A stretch of 47,687 nucleotides of DNA from Candidatus Woesearchaeota archaeon (GCA_019322375.1 JAHWIP010000019.1:1-47687), one strand, 5' to 3'; shown: positions 17,343 to 25,843, counted from the stretch's first letter. Numbers and translations are program-made. Notes: generated from the letters alone by a model not told the origin.

Positions 17343-18785
17343 TTATTTGCCTGTTATAACATTGGGAGTGTCGATATTATTTATGTTCTTTACAAATACG
17401 AGTTTATGCTCTAATTTTTCCACTTCTTTTAATAATTTGTACTTCTCATCAAAGTTTTCTTTTGGAAGCATCTGGATTCTGTGTTTTATTTCAAGCAGTT
17501 TGTGAGTTGCCTGCTCTGCTGAGCCTTTGTCAAGCAGGGCATGGATTTCCCCTAGAGCTGTATTAATATCTGCACTTTCTATCCTGCCCCTGGGTTCAGT
17601 TTTCTCTTTTAATTCATTTTCTAACTGCTTAATATCCTTATGAGCTCCTAGGATTTCTTGATAGAACCTGTTTTTTTCTTCAAAAAAGTGCTCTGGGTAT
17701 TGGTTGAATATTTCTTTCAGCTCTCTGTACTCTCCAATTGCATTATAAGCATCCTTTTTCTCAAGCAGGGCTCTTATTGTTCTCAGCTTTGCCCAAATCT
17801 TGTTTTTTATTTCCTCTTCTCTCCCTGCCTCTATCCTTCCTTCTTTTTTCTCAGCAAACAGCCTGGCTTGCTTTTCATCAAGGCTTTTCTTCATTTTTTT
17901 AATACTCTCATACAATGAGAGGGCGTCTGCAAGCAGAGCTGTTTTTTCTTCTTCCATCTCAATGGGCAGGTGTTCACAGAGCTCTTTAAGATGCCTGTAC
18001 TCCTCCATGCTCTTTACTAGTTCCTTGTTTTTTAGGTACCCGGCTATCTTGGTGTGAGATTTAATTATTTCTTGTTTAAATCTTCTTATCTCTTCAAGTT
18101 TCTTCTCCACAGGCTCTCTTTTCCTGGCTTTTTTTTCTTTTTCAAATATTTTCTTATCCCCAAAGCCTTGTTTTAATTTTTTAAGAGTATAATACCAGCT
18201 AAGAGCAGAGCCATAAGCTCTTGATTTATCCTTTGCATAAGTGTTGGGTATCCTCCTGATTAACTCTTTTACCTCCCTGTACGTCTTAATAGCTTCTCTA
18301 AAATCTTCTGGCCTTAATGGCCTTTGGCTCGTGATTTTCTCAAGCTTTTTTTCTTTCCTGTTAATACTGCTGAGAATAATACTGACCCTTTGTGTTTCTC
18401 TTTCTTTTAGCAGCTCTGGTTTTGTGAACAAGCCTGTTGCTTCGTACTCCTTTATTGTTTCGAACAGGCTTTTCTTTCCTTCCTCTTTTGCCTCATAGTC
18501 CTTGATTCTCTGATATATCTCCTCCATGATTATATAGAATCTTTTTTTGCTTAGAGAAGTTTCAGGTGCTTTGATATACTTGTTCTTTACTTCTTCAAAA
18601 ACCTTTCGGGCTTTTCTTAAGTCTCCTTCTTTCAGAGCTTCATTAATTTCCTTGGAGTAGTCCTGGGTTATCTCGTACAAGTCAAACTCTTCTTCTCTTA
18701 GTCCTGCTGCTTTCTCAGCTACTTTCATGGTTTGCTCATCAAGAAATTCTATTATGTCTCTTTCCAGGAATTTGTCAAAATCCAT
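17343..18785 (-). CDS. Helical repeat protein linked to the pilus cluster
   Basis: 480 residues, no membrane segment, highly charged. At least five diverged copies of a 50-90 residue unit can be read, near residues 52-98, 160-210, 247-300, 338-395 and 415-465. Each has an Ala-rich helix, a pattern like EYRELKEL, then a short P-containing turn and a Tyr-containing helix. It resembles TPR-like or coiled-coil repeat proteins. Located just before the ATPase gene, it may be a cytoplasmic adaptor of the pilus machine. No named family. Confidence 0.7.
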   Translation of the reverse strand: MDFDKFLERDIIEFLDEQTMKVAEKAAGLREEEFDLYEITQDYSKEINEALKEGDLRKARKVFEEVKNKYIKAPETSLSKKRFYIIMEEIYQRIKDYEAKEEGKKSLFETIKEYEATGLFTKPELLKERETQRVSIILSSINRKEKKLEKITSQRPLRPEDFREAIKTYREVKELIRRIPNTYAKDKSRAYGSALSWYYTLKKLKQGFGDKKIFEKEKKARKREPVEKKLEEIRRFKQEIIKSHTKIAGYLKNKELVKSMEEYRHLKELCEHLPIEMEEEKTALLADALSLYESIKKMKKSLDEKQARLFAEKKEGRIEAGREEEIKNKIWAKLRTIRALLEKKDAYNAIGEYRELKEIFNQYPEHFFEEKNRFYQEILGAHKDIKQLENELKEKTEPRGRIESADINTALGEIHALLDKGSAEQATHKLLEIKHRIQMLPKENFDEKYKLLKEVEKLEHKLVFVKNINNIDTPNVITGK

Positions 18786-18813
18786 TTTCTCAGGCTTATC
18801 CCTCCCTGCTTAG

Positions 18814-19266
18814 CTATGAGGATAATAATCTGTTTTTATAAGCACCCCATAATGATTCGGTGTTGGTAAGATTCCTTTTTCTGGCTTCTCTGAAAAAGAA
18901 AGCCTTTCTTCTTTCAAGAGCCACACCCACATGATTCCTCCATAAGAAGGTCATCTTTTCCTGCGGGATGTTCTTTTGAAAGGCTCTCATCTCAAAGTCT
19001 TCTTTATAAACTGCCAGGTTGGGTTCTTGTTCCTCCCTTATAAGAGCCTTTTTTTCCTCTTCTGGCTTGTTAAGATAAATTATAGGCTTGGTGAACTTGT
19101 ACTCTATGCCAATTATTTCTTCTTCCACTAAGAAATCAACCCATGATTGCAGAAGGGAAACGCTCACTCCTAGTTTATGAGCAGCTTCTGACAAAGGTAT
19201 TTTTTCAACTTTTTTAAGAAACTCTAAGAGTTCATCAACACCTGTTTTCACAATTCCTTCTGCCAA
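18814..19266 (-). CDS. Winged-helix-like protein of the pilus cluster
   Basis: 150 residues. Residues about 10-75 read as a winged helix: LLEFLKKVEKIPLSEAA, then HKLGVSVSLLQSWVDFLVEEE and a wing with YKFTKPIIYL. The C-terminal half is Arg/Lys/aromatic rich. Start is TTG preceded by GAGGTG. A 17-base perfect palindrome lies 61 bases upstream in its own promoter region, so autoregulation of the pilus genes is plausible. It could instead be a structural pilus part, since similar proteins recur there. Confidence 0.6.
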   Translation of the reverse strand: MAEGIVKTGVDELLEFLKKVEKIPLSEAAHKLGVSVSLLQSWVDFLVEEEIIGIEYKFTKPIIYLNKPEEEKKALIREEQEPNLAVYKEDFEMRAFQKNIPQEKMTFLWRNHVGVALERRKAFFFREARKRNLTNTESLWGAYKNRLLSS

Positions 19267-19320
19267 AAAAGCCCACCTCTTTTTTCCTCACTTATTATTT
19301 ATTGTTAGTATACTTTTAAC

Positions 19321-19357
19321 TATATAAAAGTGATTATCACTTTGAACATATATAAAC
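19321..19357 (-). promoter_or_regulatory. Promoter with 17-base palindromic operator
   Basis: AAAGTGATTATCACTTT occupies 19327-19343 with perfect eight-base arms around one base. Minus-strand TATA TTTATATATG lies at about 19346-19355, just upstream. The transcript would begin near the palindrome and lead into the winged-helix gene and the pilus machine genes. The core GTGATTATCAC resembles the operator centre at 8065-8080 (GTGATTACCAC). Confidence 0.6.
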
Positions 19358-19384
19358 TTTGTTAATTATCATTAAGTAGTGCTG

Positions 19385-20356
19385 TCAGGTCTGCGGACAG
19401 GTAAAATCAGTGTACATACTGCTAACACTAAAACCTAGCCTGTGAACCTCGTCTAATTGAAAGCCTGCTGGCGATATAAGGGTATCATTAATCTCAACCA
19501 CCCGGGCAGGATTTCTGCAACTGAACTTAATCCTGCGCCAGTACAAGTAATCAACCATGGTGTCGTTTTCATCATAAGTCACATTGGTGTGGTTTACAAA
19601 GCTCTCAATACCAAATACATCAGGAACAAAGTTGCCTTTAATCCTGTTAATAAAACTAATCCCCTGCCTGTAATTTCTGTACTCGTGGTTATAGTAGAGT
19701 TGCTGCAGGTCTGAATGATTCCAGTCACCTTGCTTTCTTTTTAAACTTGTTTTCTTTATGGTCTGGTTATATGTGCCGTTGACCAGGTAAAGCGGGTCCA
19801 GGAGCCCGTCTATGCTTACCAGGCTGACCACTGTCCTTGTGTCTGAGAGATTAGCATACTCATCATAAATATCTAAGCTTAGATTTGTGGTTATCTCTAT
19901 TGTAAAAGCATTAATAGTCTGGTTAAGAGTAATATTGTTTATTGTATAGTCAGAGTTTATGTTGAGCTCATTATCTGCAATATCCCTGATCCTGTTCAGG
20001 CTATAAGTAAGGGTTTTATTAGCCATGCCAGGGCATATTTTTGAAGAAGTAAGATTGCCTGTTATCACGCAATGCAAAGACTGGTTTTCAAAATCAGGGT
20101 TATACGAACTTGTGTTGCTCATGTCTTCTAGTAATCCTTGAAACGATGAGTAAGCTGTTATTGAGCTCATGCCCTTTGCATATTCAAAAAAGTCGTTCAT
20201 GTAATTATTAAGCACACCAATCCTTGTCTCTACAAGCGTGGTTTTGTAATCAATTGGCTTTTCAATCCTAGCAGAGAACAGGACAGTGAAGAAAATCGCT
20301 ATAACAATTGACAGCACTGTGAATACAATTCCTTTTTTGCTCTTTATTAGCTCCAT
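19385..20356 (-). CDS. Membrane-anchored surface protein of the pilus cluster
   Basis: 323 residues with a single N-terminal hydrophobic helix (KKGIVFTVLSIVIAIFFTVLF). The outside part has many Asn-X-Ser/Thr sites and strand-rich sequence, consistent with a glycosylated extracytoplasmic protein. The start overlaps the upstream gene by ten bases, with GAGGT inside it. Pairs like this often accompany archaeal pilin genes as minor pilin-like parts, but the class III motif is not obvious here. Confidence 0.65.
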   Translation of the reverse strand: MELIKSKKGIVFTVLSIVIAIFFTVLFSARIEKPIDYKTTLVETRIGVLNNYMNDFFEYAKGMSSITAYSSFQGLLEDMSNTSSYNPDFENQSLHCVITGNLTSSKICPGMANKTLTYSLNRIRDIADNELNINSDYTINNITLNQTINAFTIEITTNLSLDIYDEYANLSDTRTVVSLVSIDGLLDPLYLVNGTYNQTIKKTSLKRKQGDWNHSDLQQLYYNHEYRNYRQGISFINRIKGNFVPDVFGIESFVNHTNVTYDENDTMVDYLYWRRIKFSCRNPARVVEINDTLISPAGFQLDEVHRLGFSVSSMYTDFTCPQT

Positions 20357-20862
20357 ATTTTTACCTCTACTATTACAGGACCGTAGATGTATGTATAGTT
20401 TATCTTCTTAAAAGCAAGCTTTTTTGAGTTCAGCACCAGCTTTGCTTGTTCAACAGGAATATTGGCTCGGTTATATATAAGGCTCTTATTGATATAAATT
20501 GCAAAGCTCCTCTGGGCAGGGATTATGCCATGGCTTATCTCCTCAACAAAGCCAGACATGATAGCACTGGTATCCCTTAGCCCGCTCACATTATAATAAT
20601 AGAACTCTGTGAGCTGCTGCAGCAGAGTGTTATCCAGGTTAGTGATATTGCTGTTGTTAGTAAGGTCCTGGACATAGCTGCCCTGAAATTCCCTTATCCT
20701 GGTGTTTATAAGGACATCTGTGTAATCCTCCATCAGTCTAAGAGTCGGGCTGGTTTTAGGTTCAATGCTGTGAGTGGTGAAGATAATGATTAAGCTCAAA
20801 AAGATTATGCTTCCAGCTATCAGAGCATCAATAACAAAAAAATACGCACCTCTTTTATTCAT
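20347..20862 (-). CDS. Membrane-anchored pilin-like protein of the pilus cluster
   Basis: 171 residues. The N-terminus MNKRGAYFFVIDALIAGSII is a short basic leader followed by a hydrophobic helix, similar to pseudopilins though without the usual Gln/Glu spacing. The remaining 130 residues are outside the cell by topology, with several NxT/S sites. First gene of the cluster in the leftward direction. Probably a minor subunit or anchor; exact family not recognised. Confidence 0.6.
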   Translation of the reverse strand: MNKRGAYFFVIDALIAGSIIFLSLIIIFTTHSIEPKTSPTLRLMEDYTDVLINTRIREFQGSYVQDLTNNSNITNLDNTLLQQLTEFYYYNVSGLRDTSAIMSGFVEEISHGIIPAQRSFAIYINKSLIYNRANIPVEQAKLVLNSKKLAFKKINYTYIYGPVIVEVKIWS

Positions 20863-20921
20863 GTTAACCTCAACTCTTTTTATTTGTTTATCCTTATTTA
20901 AAATTATTTGTTCTGACTTTC

Positions 20922-21341
20922 CTAACCCTTAATCTGAAGTAATTGTTTAATCTTATTGATTAAATCCATGATTTCTTCTTTAACAGAGATTGTTTCTTCA
21001 ACACCAATATCTTTTCCATAATAATTTACTTTGTTTCTTATTTTTCTGAACCTGTCAAAGTGAATACTCAGCTCTTCTTGTCCAAGCACCTCTTTTAGTA
21101 AGGCTGTATAACATTCATGATTGTATATCTTCAGTCCTTTTTTTGTTGCTAATGCTTCCAAGAGCTCTCTTAGGGATTCATAGCTCAAGGATATGACTGA
21201 TGCGCTGGTGGTTTCATCTATTTTTAGCCTGTTAGCTGATTCCAGCTTGTTCTGGCTTGATTTTATCAGGGATTTTATTAGATTATTGTCAATACTTATC
21301 TTTTTCACTAGTTTTTTTAAGTTGCACTCCTTCCAGTCCAT
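20922..21341 (-). CDS. HEPN-domain protein, probable toxin of an MNT/HEPN pair
   Basis: 139 residues, all helical. FRKIRNKVNYYGKDIG fits the HEPN RNxxx(H/N)Y active-site motif, with Asn in place of the common His. The start lies one base after the stop of the nucleotidyltransferase gene, the classic two-gene layout of HEPN/MNT toxin-antitoxin modules. HEPN proteins of this kind are RNases, and the MNT partner inactivates them, often by adenylylating the Tyr in this motif. Confidence 0.75.
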   Translation of the reverse strand: MDWKECNLKKLVKKISIDNNLIKSLIKSSQNKLESANRLKIDETTSASVISLSYESLRELLEALATKKGLKIYNHECYTALLKEVLGQEELSIHFDRFRKIRNKVNYYGKDIGVEETISVKEEIMDLINKIKQLLQIKG

Positions 21342-21342
21342 T

Positions 21343-21840
21343 TCAAATCATCACTCCATTTAATACCATGCCGTGCTGTATGTTCTTTTTTAAATTAATA
21401 TTCTTTAGCTCATTCCTGAAATGAAGTTGTATTCTTCTTCTTAGTTTCTTCTCAAATTCATCCAGGCTTATGGGTTTTTCTTCATAATCAATATATATGT
21501 CTATGTCTGAGTTGCTTGTTGCTTCTGCTTTTGTTAATGAGCCGAACAGGATAATGGTTTTGTAATTGATTTTTTCTGCCAGGAATGTTGTTAAATCAGT
21601 TAGTTTTTGCCTCCAGTAAGCCTTTGAAAGGTCTATGAACACAGGGTTTTCCTTGTTAGCCCTGTACAAATGGTTTTTTCTTTCTATCCTTGACTTTAGT
21701 AAGTTCTCTTTCTCAAGTTTTTGCAGTACAGTGGAAGCTGTGGGAGGGCTTATCCTGATTATTCTGGCATACTCCCTTACATTGACCTCCCTGTAGCAGT
21801 CCTCAAAAAACAACCTTAATTTGTTAAAAATATCTAACAT
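21343..21840 (-). CDS. Winged-helix nucleotidyltransferase, probable MNT antitoxin
   Basis: 165 residues. Residues 15-70 form a winged helix (EYARIIRISPPTASTVLQKL), and 90-125 hold the minimal nucleotidyltransferase signature ILFGSLTKAEATSNSDIDIY. It probably binds its own promoter and modifies or masks the HEPN protein encoded immediately downstream. The ATG is near an AT-rich promoter. Fusion of HTH and MNT is common in archaea. Confidence 0.8.
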   Translation of the reverse strand: MLDIFNKLRLFFEDCYREVNVREYARIIRISPPTASTVLQKLEKENLLKSRIERKNHLYRANKENPVFIDLSKAYWRQKLTDLTTFLAEKINYKTIILFGSLTKAEATSNSDIDIYIDYEEKPISLDEFEKKLRRRIQLHFRNELKNINLKKNIQHGMVLNGVMI

Positions 21841-21884
21841 ATGTTAATAATAATTAACAGGTGTTTAAATATTTTTTTGTTTTG

Positions 21885-22646
21885 TTATGGGTTGGAGGTT
21901 TTCCATAAAAAGTTAAAATAATTCAGAAAACCCTTTGCTATTTCCTTATTTTTTATTACAAAGATTGATGGTTTTCCGCTTAAAACTCCTATTCCAACAT
22001 GATCGCTGTATATCTCCATCCATGTAGGTGACAGTATCTCTGCTGTTACATATTTTGTTTGTGATAAGGGAATTTTTTTTCTTTTTGCTCCTGTTTTTTT
22101 TAATGTCTGGTTTAGGATGTACTTGCATTTGATGCCTTTTGCACTTCTTCTTTTCTGAAAGTCCACCCAGTAAGCTTCTAGTTTTTTATCTTCAGGATAA
22201 TTTGACAGTATTATGTAGAAGGTTTCTCTTTTTTTCAGCACATTAAGAACATTCTCCCTTGCTGTTTTGATTCCTTTTATTCCTTCGTATACCTTGTATT
22301 GTGCTGTATCCTCTTTTAACTGTTTTTTTAGCAGCAGCTCGGGGATTATCTTTTCTATTGCTTTTTCTTTTTGCTCTATTTTCTTTTTTTCTTCTTCTAG
22401 GAATTCCTTTATTCTTTCAGGGTTTTCTGCCTGCCAATGTTTCTTGTTTTTTATTATTGAATATGAAACCAATCCTTTCTTAAGCAGCCTTTCTAGGCTC
22501 TCATACACTTTTGATGTGTTTATGCCTGTTTTTTTAATTATTGCTGAAGTCGTGGTTAGACCTATCTCTAGCAGTGCAAGATATGTTTTTACTTCATTCT
22601 TGGTTAGTCCTGCTTGTTCAAGCAGGTATTTGGCTTCCACAAGCAT
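21885..22646 (-). CDS. TrmB-family transcriptional regulator
   Basis: 253 residues with the same layout as the regulator at 7256-8020: winged helix (GLTKNEVKTYLALLEIGLTT, then TGINTSKVYESLERLLKKGL), coiled linker rich in Lys/Glu (80-105), and an effector domain with YKVYEGIKGIKTARENVL. TATA TATTTAAATA at 22663-22672 is about 21 bases from the ATG, so it is probably leaderless. It faces the anchored-protein gene at 22754 across a palindrome. Confidence 0.87.
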   Translation of the reverse strand: MLVEAKYLLEQAGLTKNEVKTYLALLEIGLTTTSAIIKKTGINTSKVYESLERLLKKGLVSYSIIKNKKHWQAENPERIKEFLEEEKKKIEQKEKAIEKIIPELLLKKQLKEDTAQYKVYEGIKGIKTARENVLNVLKKRETFYIILSNYPEDKKLEAYWVDFQKRRSAKGIKCKYILNQTLKKTGAKRKKIPLSQTKYVTAEILSPTWMEIYSDHVGIGVLSGKPSIFVIKNKEIAKGFLNYFNFLWKTSNP

Positions 22647-22677
22647 AATTTGACTGAACTAGTATTTAAATATTTTC

Positions 22678-22692
22678 TTCCCTTAAAGGGAA
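22678..22692. promoter_or_regulatory. Palindromic operator TTCCCTTAAAGGGAA
   Basis: Perfect seven-base arms around one central base. It lies between the TATA of the leftward TrmB gene (22663-22672) and a TATA-like AATATTTATT (22698-22707) for the rightward gene, so a bound protein could silence both promoters. Autoregulation by the TrmB protein is inferred from position. Confidence 0.55.
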
Positions 22693-22753
22693 AGTGAATA
22701 TTTATTAAGGAGAAAAACAAGCAAAATAACATAAGAACAGGGGGATGATAAGT

Positions 22754-23200
22754 ATGAAGCTAAAAAAGAAAATTGGAATTGGATTGTGCACCTTACTAGC
22801 GGCATGGACTCTAAATGCATTTTATAATGCTATCTTGCATAGTAAAGCATGTAAAAAAATATATGACCATCCGGGTATTATAGAATTGACGACAAAGAAG
22901 GAGCGGCTTTATTTGAATGTTCTACAGCATAGGGATAAATTAATAAGGCAAAGACTGCAGTTTTTAGAGGGAAAATATTTTCCAGTAGATTCCCTTTACC
23001 CTTTAGAACAGCTAGAGAATATAGACAAGCTCTTGCCTTATGAAAAAGAAGCAATGCAGAAATATCAGAGAAAAATAGAACCGCGAATAAAAACCCTTGA
23101 TAAAAAGATTATTGATGTCATAGCCTCCACTCCAGAACTTAAGAAAAGCTCTGATAATATGAAGAAATACATGAAAAGAATAATCTTTCCTTGGTATTGA
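22754..23200 (+). CDS. Membrane-anchored protein of unknown function
   Basis: 148 residues from the ATG at 22754, chosen because the strong ribosome site AGGGGG sits nine bases ahead; an in-frame ATG at 22745 overlaps that site. A basic N-terminus and one hydrophobic helix (IGIGLCTLLAAWTLNAFY) anchor it, and the rest is a charged helical domain. Faces a TrmB regulator, like the exported protein at 8207. Not recognised. Confidence 0.65.
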   Translation: MKLKKKIGIGLCTLLAAWTLNAFYNAILHSKACKKIYDHPGIIELTTKKERLYLNVLQHRDKLIRQRLQFLEGKYFPVDSLYPLEQLENIDKLLPYEKEAMQKYQRKIEPRIKTLDKKIIDVIASTPELKKSSDNMKKYMKRIIFPWY

Positions 23201-23212
23201 ACATAACCCAAA

Positions 23213-23229
23213 CCACAACCATTAAAAAC
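23213..23229 (+). promoter_or_regulatory. Promoter element of the nitroreductase gene
   Basis: CCACAACCATTAAAAAC, with the ATTAAAAAC part centred 28 bases before the ATG at 23253. No ribosome site is visible, so the message is probably leaderless. The same 17 bases recur at 23781-23797. Confidence 0.55.
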
Positions 23230-23252
23230 TCTTTTTTGTTCCATTTTAAAAA

Positions 23253-23780
23253 ATGGATGTTAAAAAAGCAATTGCAGGTAGCAGAAGCATTCGCGCTTAC
23301 AAGGATAAACCTGTTTCTGACGATTTGATTAAGGAATTAATTGATGCTGCCAGGCTAGCTCCTTCTGGCAACAATGCCCAGCCCTGGATGTTTAAAATCA
23401 TTAAGAGCAAGCAGGAAAAAGACGAGCTTAAGAAGAAAAAGATTTTTGTCCAGGACTTTGTGTATACTGCTCCTGTTATAATTATTTGCTGTACAAATCC
23501 TAATGCTTTTCCAAAGGCTAAGTTTGTTGATGGTATTGATGACCCTAATAAAGTCAGAGCTATAAGAGATTTAAGCATTGCTTGCCAGAACCTTGTCCTT
23601 AGAGCAACAGAGCTTGGACTTGGAACTTGTTATGTTGGGTGGATGGAAAAAGAAAAAGTCAAAGATGTGCTTGGGATTCCTAAGCATTTAATTGCTCCTT
23701 ATGCCATAACTGTTGGTTATGCTGCTGAAAGTCCTGGGCCAAGACCTAGAAAGAATGTAGATGAGATTCTTCTCAAATAA
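23253..23780 (+). CDS. Nitroreductase-family flavoprotein
   Basis: 175 residues. The N-terminal signature SRSIRAYKDKPVSDDLIKEL and AARLAPSGNNAQPWMF binds FMN phosphate and ring; GLGTCYVGW is the usual central helix motif, and AVGYAAE-like TVGYAAESPG closes the fold. Uses NAD(P)H to reduce nitro compounds, quinones or other acceptors; natural substrate unknown. Full-length for the short members of the family. Confidence 0.9.
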   Translation: MDVKKAIAGSRSIRAYKDKPVSDDLIKELIDAARLAPSGNNAQPWMFKIIKSKQEKDELKKKKIFVQDFVYTAPVIIICCTNPNAFPKAKFVDGIDDPNKVRAIRDLSIACQNLVLRATELGLGTCYVGWMEKEKVKDVLGIPKHLIAPYAITVGYAAESPGPRPRKNVDEILLK

Positions 23781-23797
23781 CCACAACCATTAAAAAC
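23781..23797 (+). promoter_or_regulatory. Promoter element of the DRG GTPase gene
   Basis: Exact copy of the 17 bases at 23213-23229, again about 29 bases before the ATG (23822). It begins right after the nitroreductase stop codon. Confidence 0.55.
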
Positions 23798-23821
23798 CCA
23801 TTTTCCTCTCTATGCACTGCT

Positions 23822-24916
23822 ATGGTTGATTATAACGAGCAGATTAAGAAACTTCAGGAAGAGTTAAGAAAAACTAAGTATAACAAGCGCACCCAGCACC
23901 ATATTGGCTTGGTCAAGGCCAAGATTGCCCGCCTTAAGGAGAAGCAGGAGAAGAGGAGGAAGAGCAGCAAGAAAAGAGAGGGTTATTCTGTGCGCAGGAG
24001 TGGTGATGCAACTGTTCTTTTGCTTGGTTTTCCTAGTGTTGGCAAGAGCACTCTACTTAATGCTTTGACCAATGCTGAGTCTGAAATTGGGGCTTATGCT
24101 TTTACAACTCTTAAAGTGGTTCCTGGCACTCTTGAATTTAATCATGCTAAAATTCAGCTTCTTGATGTTCCTGGCATTGTCAAGGGCGCCAGCGACGGCA
24201 CTGGCAGGGGCAAGGAAGTTCTCTCGGTTATGAGGAATGCTGACATGGCTCTTATATTGCTTGAGGTTAATCATCCCAGGCACCTGCCTGTGATTCTTGA
24301 AGAAGTTTACAACACCAACATCAGGCTTAACCAGCACAAACCTGATGTCAGGATTAGAAAGACTGTTAAGAACGGTGTCAGGGTCGGGCGCACTGTCAGG
24401 ACTGTTATGACTGATAAGACTATCAAGGGCATTCTCAGTGAGTTCAGGATTCATAATGCAGAGGTGCTTATCAGGGAAAAAGTTAATGAGGACCAATTGA
24501 TTGATATTATTGAAGATAACAAGATTTACATGCCAGCAATTACTGTTGTGACCAAGGCTGACATGGTTTCCAGGCAAAGAGCTCGCGAGGTTAAGAAAAA
24601 AGTAAAAGCTGATATTGTTGTTAGTGCTGAGAAAGGAGAAGGAATTAAAGAGTTAAAGCAGATTATTTTTGACAGGCTTGGTTTTATCAGGATTTTTCTT
24701 AAGGAGCCTGGCAAAGAAGCTGACATGGTTGAGCCTCTTATCATGCATAAAGGCTGCACTATTAGTGATGTTTGCGAGAAACTGCACAAAGATTTTATCA
24801 GCAAGTTCAAGTTTGTGAGGCTCTGGGGTCCTAGCGCCAGGTTTGACGGGCAGAAGCTGCTCTCTCTTAAGCATGTTCTTAAGGACAATGATGTTCTTGA
24901 GATTCACCTTAATTAG
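23822..24916 (+). CDS. DRG-type OBG-family GTPase with TGS domain
   Basis: 364 residues, the normal length of archaeal and eukaryotic DRG proteins. A basic N-terminal helical region (1-55) is followed by the G domain: P-loop GFPSVGKSTLLNAL (69-82), switch GAYAFTTLKVVPG, DVPGIVKGASDGTGRGKEVL, and TKADM for guanine. The TGS domain occupies about 290-364. It associates with ribosomes to relieve translation stalls in homologs. Probably leaderless. Confidence 0.93.
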   Translation: MVDYNEQIKKLQEELRKTKYNKRTQHHIGLVKAKIARLKEKQEKRRKSSKKREGYSVRRSGDATVLLLGFPSVGKSTLLNALTNAESEIGAYAFTTLKVVPGTLEFNHAKIQLLDVPGIVKGASDGTGRGKEVLSVMRNADMALILLEVNHPRHLPVILEEVYNTNIRLNQHKPDVRIRKTVKNGVRVGRTVRTVMTDKTIKGILSEFRIHNAEVLIREKVNEDQLIDIIEDNKIYMPAITVVTKADMVSRQRAREVKKKVKADIVVSAEKGEGIKELKQIIFDRLGFIRIFLKEPGKEADMVEPLIMHKGCTISDVCEKLHKDFISKFKFVRLWGPSARFDGQKLLSLKHVLKDNDVLEIHLN

Positions 24917-24988
24917 GCTGTTTTTGGATTACATTTATAAATAACAACAGATTCTTTTGCTACTTGTAAGTGAGTATCAAGACAGAGA

Positions 24989-25819
24989 TTGAAATGGAAA
25001 ATGAAGATTGAGATTCCTGGTGAAAAAGCAAGGAAAATTTATGACAAGAAAGCAAGACCTGTGGCAAGCTTTGCAATAGTTGAAAATAGGTTTTCTTGGA
25101 AAGGAGCAAAAAACAAGGTTGAAGAAGGATTAAATATAGTAGTTTCAAACCATCCTGGAGCGCACAAGGACATAGCGTCATTAATTGCCTTGTACCTAAG
25201 GCAGTTGTCCTTTTTAGCCAACCAAGAGATATTCACACAAAGTGAATTCGACAAGCTGATAAGAAATTATGTTAAAGAATTTTGTGATGACAAATTTAAA
25301 AAGGTTCTACTAGCCAAAGTGATTAGCGATAGTCTGAATTTATTATTAACTCCTATTCGTTTGTTAATTGTCAACTATATCTCCCCAAAAATGGCAGATT
25401 CAGGAACAATACCTGTGAGTATCAGAAAAAAAAATGGGAACTCAGATTACAAGCAGATTGTGGAGAGCTATCTGCTTAATGACCTTGCTGTTGTGTTCAT
25501 GCAGCATAACAAGAATCGTAAACCTAGCAGTTATGATCCAAGAAATCATGAAATAAGAGAGTTCACTTATGGAGCTCCAAAAGCTGCTTATGACCTGCTG
25601 ATGAATCATGATATTAATGTTCCTGTAACCCCTATAAGCATCAAAGGAACTTCTGGTTTTTGGTTCAAGCCATTTGGCCAGATAAAAGTGAATATTGGCG
25701 AGCCTATGTTTATCAAGGATTACCTTACGGGTCTGACAAGCAGCTCAGAGAGAAGAACTCTTTATGAATTTAAAAATGCTCTTGAAAAAAGAGTTGTTGA
25801 ATTATACCACCAGTTCTAA
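24989..25819 (+). CDS. PlsC-like acyltransferase fold protein
   Basis: 276 residues from TTG at 24989, or 272 from ATG at 25001; neither has a clear ribosome site. VVSNHPGAHKD resembles the acyltransferase catalytic NHxxxxD box but has one extra residue before Asp. Downstream, VVFMQHNKN sits where the FPEG box is expected, and NVPVTPISIKG matches a family strand. It may acylate a lipid or polyol, or be an inactive relative. DPANN lipid pathways are poorly known, so the substrate is open. Confidence 0.55.
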   Translation: MKWKMKIEIPGEKARKIYDKKARPVASFAIVENRFSWKGAKNKVEEGLNIVVSNHPGAHKDIASLIALYLRQLSFLANQEIFTQSEFDKLIRNYVKEFCDDKFKKVLLAKVISDSLNLLLTPIRLLIVNYISPKMADSGTIPVSIRKKNGNSDYKQIVESYLLNDLAVVFMQHNKNRKPSSYDPRNHEIREFTYGAPKAAYDLLMNHDINVPVTPISIKGTSGFWFKPFGQIKVNIGEPMFIKDYLTGLTSSSERRTLYEFKNALEKRVVELYHQF

Positions 25820-25843
25820 TGGTTAGTTCAAATGATTGATATG

